A stretch of 24,908 nucleotides of DNA. Source: Caulobacteraceae bacterium (lineage in GTDB: Bacteria; Pseudomonadota; Alphaproteobacteria; Caulobacterales; Aquidulcibacteraceae). Of this stretch, positions 24,395 through 24,908 are shown piece by piece (the first letter of the stretch is position 1; the number at the start of each line of letters is the position of its first letter). The notes under the pieces are model-generated. The model had not been told where the DNA came from. It saw only the letters and a list, made by a program, of their open reading frames with translations, and did not search any database. The stretch is from NCBI GenBank assembly GCA_016703335.1, contig JADJCG010000014.1, forward strand, positions 1-24,908. The letters run 5' to 3'. The position numbers and the translations under genes were made by a program.

Positions 24395-24908
24395 ATGCGC
24401 TTCATTTCGGAAATCGAGGCCAAGGCATTCTTCAAGAAGCTAGGCTTTCAACCCCAAGGACTAGTACCCGGCAGCCGAGCGGCCACAAAGCTGAAGACTG
24501 ACCACCTTTTCTATCAAAGCGGGATTGTCCCATACGCGAAAATCGCCTCGCTGCTGACGGACACCCAAGGCGACTTTGCCCGATTGCGTGGTGTGGCCAT
24601 TCGATCTCGTCTGGGCGACCGGAGCAAGAGGACAATCCGCCCGAAGCTTGGGGAAACCTACGCTCGGTGGAGACGCGATCACGGCGAGGTGCTGAACCTC
24701 CGAGAGGCCCGGCCACGTTTTCAGCGGGCGAGCAGGCCGAACTTGCGCGGCTGCTAGAACTCGCGCTCTCCATGGGCTGGGACACACTGGTTGCCGCGAG
24801 ACCCGCCAAAATGCTCTTTGAGTTTTCGCACAACGATCGCATTTCTCTCCACTCGCGCTCGCACGATACTGACCTGCTATCGGCGTTGGCTAAGCTCGGC
24901 GTGAAGGG
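24395..24908 (+). CDS. Unrecognised protein, frameshifted and cut by the window edge
   Basis: Starts MRFISEIEAKAFFKKLGFQP and continues RAATKLKTDHLFYQSGIVPY, AKIASLLTDTQGDFAR. After about 24590 the plausible reading changes frame at least once (fragments CVVWPFDLVW, then EDNPPEAWGNLRSVETRSRR). From about 24640 it stays open to the window end, with FSAGEQAELARLLELALSMG and WDTLVAARPAKMLFEFSHND. The joined product exceeds 165 residues and is incomplete. I recognise no family. The frame starting at 24395 alone would stop at 24757 with an Arg-rich tail that looks like out-of-frame translation, which supports the frameshift view. Confidence 0.5.

Overview
The window comes from an alphaproteobacterium, most likely in or near the Caulobacterales/Hyphomonadaceae. 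The base composition is GC-rich. A PodJ-like polarity protein starts with the Caulobacter-type N-terminus, and its promoter region carries GANTC sites and a CtrA-like box. A compact fatty-acid oxidation operon of alphaproteobacterial type fills the middle. No tRNA, rRNA, CRISPR array, transposase or integrase was seen. This reads as ordinary chromosome rather than a mobile island.

Left part (1-4619): a truncated TSUP (TauE/SafE-like) permease and a long podJ-like gene lie on the minus strand. Both are interrupted by many single-base frame changes, although the protein stays recognisable in alternating frames. The same happens at the right edge (gene at 24395) and, rarely, inside (merR, thiolase, a small membrane gene). 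The pattern fits uncorrected indel errors concentrated near the contig ends better than gene decay, so I list these as genes with frameshifts.

Centre (4620-12852): a lactate-monooxygenase-like FMN enzyme, then a fatty-acid oxidation block. The block runs MerR regulator, acyl-CoA dehydrogenase, OsmC-like peroxidase, small coiled-coil protein, thiolase, two tiny membrane proteins and a FadJ/FadB-like bifunctional enzyme, and closes with a clear intrinsic terminator. The MerR promoter carries a palindrome over the -35 box and a second short dyad centred in the -35/-10 spacer, where MerR proteins normally bind.

Right centre (12869-20939): a MAPEG membrane protein, a secreted hypothetical, an Old Yellow Enzyme reductase, a PAS/PAS hybrid histidine kinase with a C-terminal receiver, a methyltransferase, an RhlE-type DEAD-box helicase, a membrane-anchored hypothetical and a secreted FDFWIGDWD-type protein.

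Right end (20940-24908): a gene-free stretch with a terminator-like hairpin and a 26-base near-perfect palindrome (CRP-like TGTGC-N6-GCACA) precedes a Crp/Fnr regulator. A sensorless HisKA_2 kinase and a secreted protein with two tandem RcnB-like domains follow. The last gene-poor stretch contains two very short minus-strand ORFs for single-span membrane peptides, and then an unrecognised partial gene. I found no clear, wholly new system. The best leads are the podJ promoter, the fad-operon control region and its extra small genes, the CRP-like palindrome, and the tandem RcnB protein.
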